Below are positions 63,553-64,000 of a stretch of DNA of 64,000 nt, one piece after another. Both the position numbers and the translations under genes were made by a program. Numbering within the stretch: the stretch's first letter is position 1; the number at the start of each line of letters is the position of its first letter. The DNA comes from JAIBJN01 sp963825255 (GTDB lineage Bacteria > Actinomycetota > Thermoleophilia > Gaiellales > Gaiellaceae), in NCBI GenBank assembly GCA_963825255.1, contig CAWGSF010000007.1:1-64000 (forward strand). Direction: 5' to 3'. The notes beneath the pieces are model-generated. The model made no database searches, had not been told where the DNA came from, and worked only from the letters and a program-made list of their open reading frames with translations.

Positions 63553-64000
63553 TTGACGGCTGAGATCGCCACGGATCACCTCTGGCGGCACTTCACCCCC
63601 GCCGGCGCGGGCAGGATCGTCATCGAGCGCGCCGAGGGCTGTCACATCTGGGACACCGAGGGCAACCGGTACCTCGACGCCCTCTCCGCCCTCTACTGCG
63701 TCAACATCGGCTACGGGCCCTGGCCCGAGATCGCCGAGGCCGCCAAGCGCCAGATCGAGCAGCTGCCCTTCTTCACGAACTGGGTCGGGTTCGCCACGCC
63801 GCCCGCGCTCGAGCTCGCCGACAAGGTCACCGAGCTCGTGCCGATCGACGTCGGTCGTATCTTCTTCGTCGGCGGCGGGTCGGAGGCGATCGAGACGGCG
63901 CTCAAGATCGCGCGGCAATACCACCGTCTCCGCGGCCAGCCGACGCGCTACAAGTTCGTGTCGCGCCGCAGCGCCTACCACGGGACCACGCTCGGCGCCC
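63553..64000 (+). CDS. Class III aminotransferase (partial, runs off the window)
   Basis: TTG start with GAAGGAGC upstream. LTAEIATDHLWRHFTPAGAG, VIERAEGCHIWDTEGNRYLD, ALSALYCVNIGYGPWPEIAE, LADKVTELVPIDVGRIFFVG, GGSEAIETALKIARQYHRLR, and KFVSRRSAYHGTTLGA at the edge. The G-G-S-E-A-x-E-x-A-x-K and YHGTTLGA stretches are the PLP phosphate site of omega-aminotransferases. The PLP Lys lies beyond the window. Substrate specificity cannot be told. Confidence 0.92.
   Translation, partial: MTAEIATDHLWRHFTPAGAGRIVIERAEGCHIWDTEGNRYLDALSALYCVNIGYGPWPEIAEAAKRQIEQLPFFTNWVGFATPPALELADKVTELVPIDVGRIFFVGGGSEAIETALKIARQYHRLRGQPTRYKFVSRRSAYHGTTLGA

Overview
The window is GC-rich (roughly 70 percent), uses many GTG and TTG starts, and has long runs of genes overlapping by 4 bases (ATGA or GTGA). 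Gene content (MMPL exporters, F420/LLM-type oxidoreductases, DUF6457, ECF42 sigma factor with a DGPF protein, PaaX, KaiC-like ATPase) points to an actinobacterium, most likely a soil Thermoleophilia (Gaiellales/Solirubrobacterales) member; this lineage call is inference from gene families. Some 35-40 apparent frameshifts interrupt otherwise well-conserved genes, including housekeeping ones (ftsH, purH, pntAB, CBS), while other stretches (about 11-19 kb and 20-27 kb) are nearly clean. This pattern fits an uncorrected draft or metagenome assembly better than real gene decay. Gene coordinates therefore span the whole locus across frames.

Layout. 1-4.6 kb: ABC ATPase end, ECF42 sigma factor with its DGPF/YCII partner, SPW membrane protein and FtsH. 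4.6-7.66 kb: a decayed integrative element in a tRNA-Asp gene, bounded by a 48/49-bp copy of the tRNA 3' part and carrying remnants of a tyrosine recombinase, a LanC-like protein and a deazaflavin-type (DUF385) oxidoreductase. 7.7-24.7 kb: small enzymes, a NarL-type two-component pair, MMPL exporter, Nat-type ABC exporter, secreted S33 peptidase, a MerR-receiver/KaiC-like operon, a divergent GcvT-family protein, a GT1 glycosyltransferase with maltokinase, and a GFA protein. 24.8-25.07 kb: tRNA-Val, tRNA-Glu and tRNA-Lys.

25.2-38.4 kb is the metabolic core. One minus-strand operon carries tryptophan 2,3-dioxygenase, kynureninase and a TrpB2-type enzyme. A second carries an LLM flavoprotein, a two-domain anthraniloyl-CoA monooxygenase/reductase, a creatininase-family hydrolase, a benzoate/2-aminobenzoate-CoA ligase, SDR, enoyl-CoA hydratase, RidA and acyl-CoA dehydrogenase. 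A divergent thioesterase-PaaX pair sits at its head. Together these read as tryptophan to anthranilate to anthraniloyl-CoA degradation, with no recognised kynurenine formamidase.

38.4-44.2 kb: two MarR regulators, YceI, an FMN reductase, a DrrAB-type ABC exporter, a membrane protein and a VOC protein. 44.3-48.7 kb: a methylamine-dehydrogenase-like locus (MauE-MauD fusion, MauA-like Tat-exported Cys-rich protein, and a CcdA/MauF-like membrane protein joined to a beta-propeller) followed by a secreted subtilase. The CcdA-like gene has an in-frame UGA exactly where the SPC motif expects cysteine, followed by a hairpin: a selenocysteine candidate. 48.7-64 kb: MOSC proteins, proton-translocating transhydrogenase, SDR, glycogen-debranching-type enzyme plus GT4, transsulfuration enzymes (CBS, CGS/CGL), purH-purN-purM, and the start of a class III aminotransferase.

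A near-perfect 23-25 bp palindrome occurs three times (35.0, 44.2, 56.7 kb), once inside a coding sequence. No CRISPR array or rRNA gene was seen.
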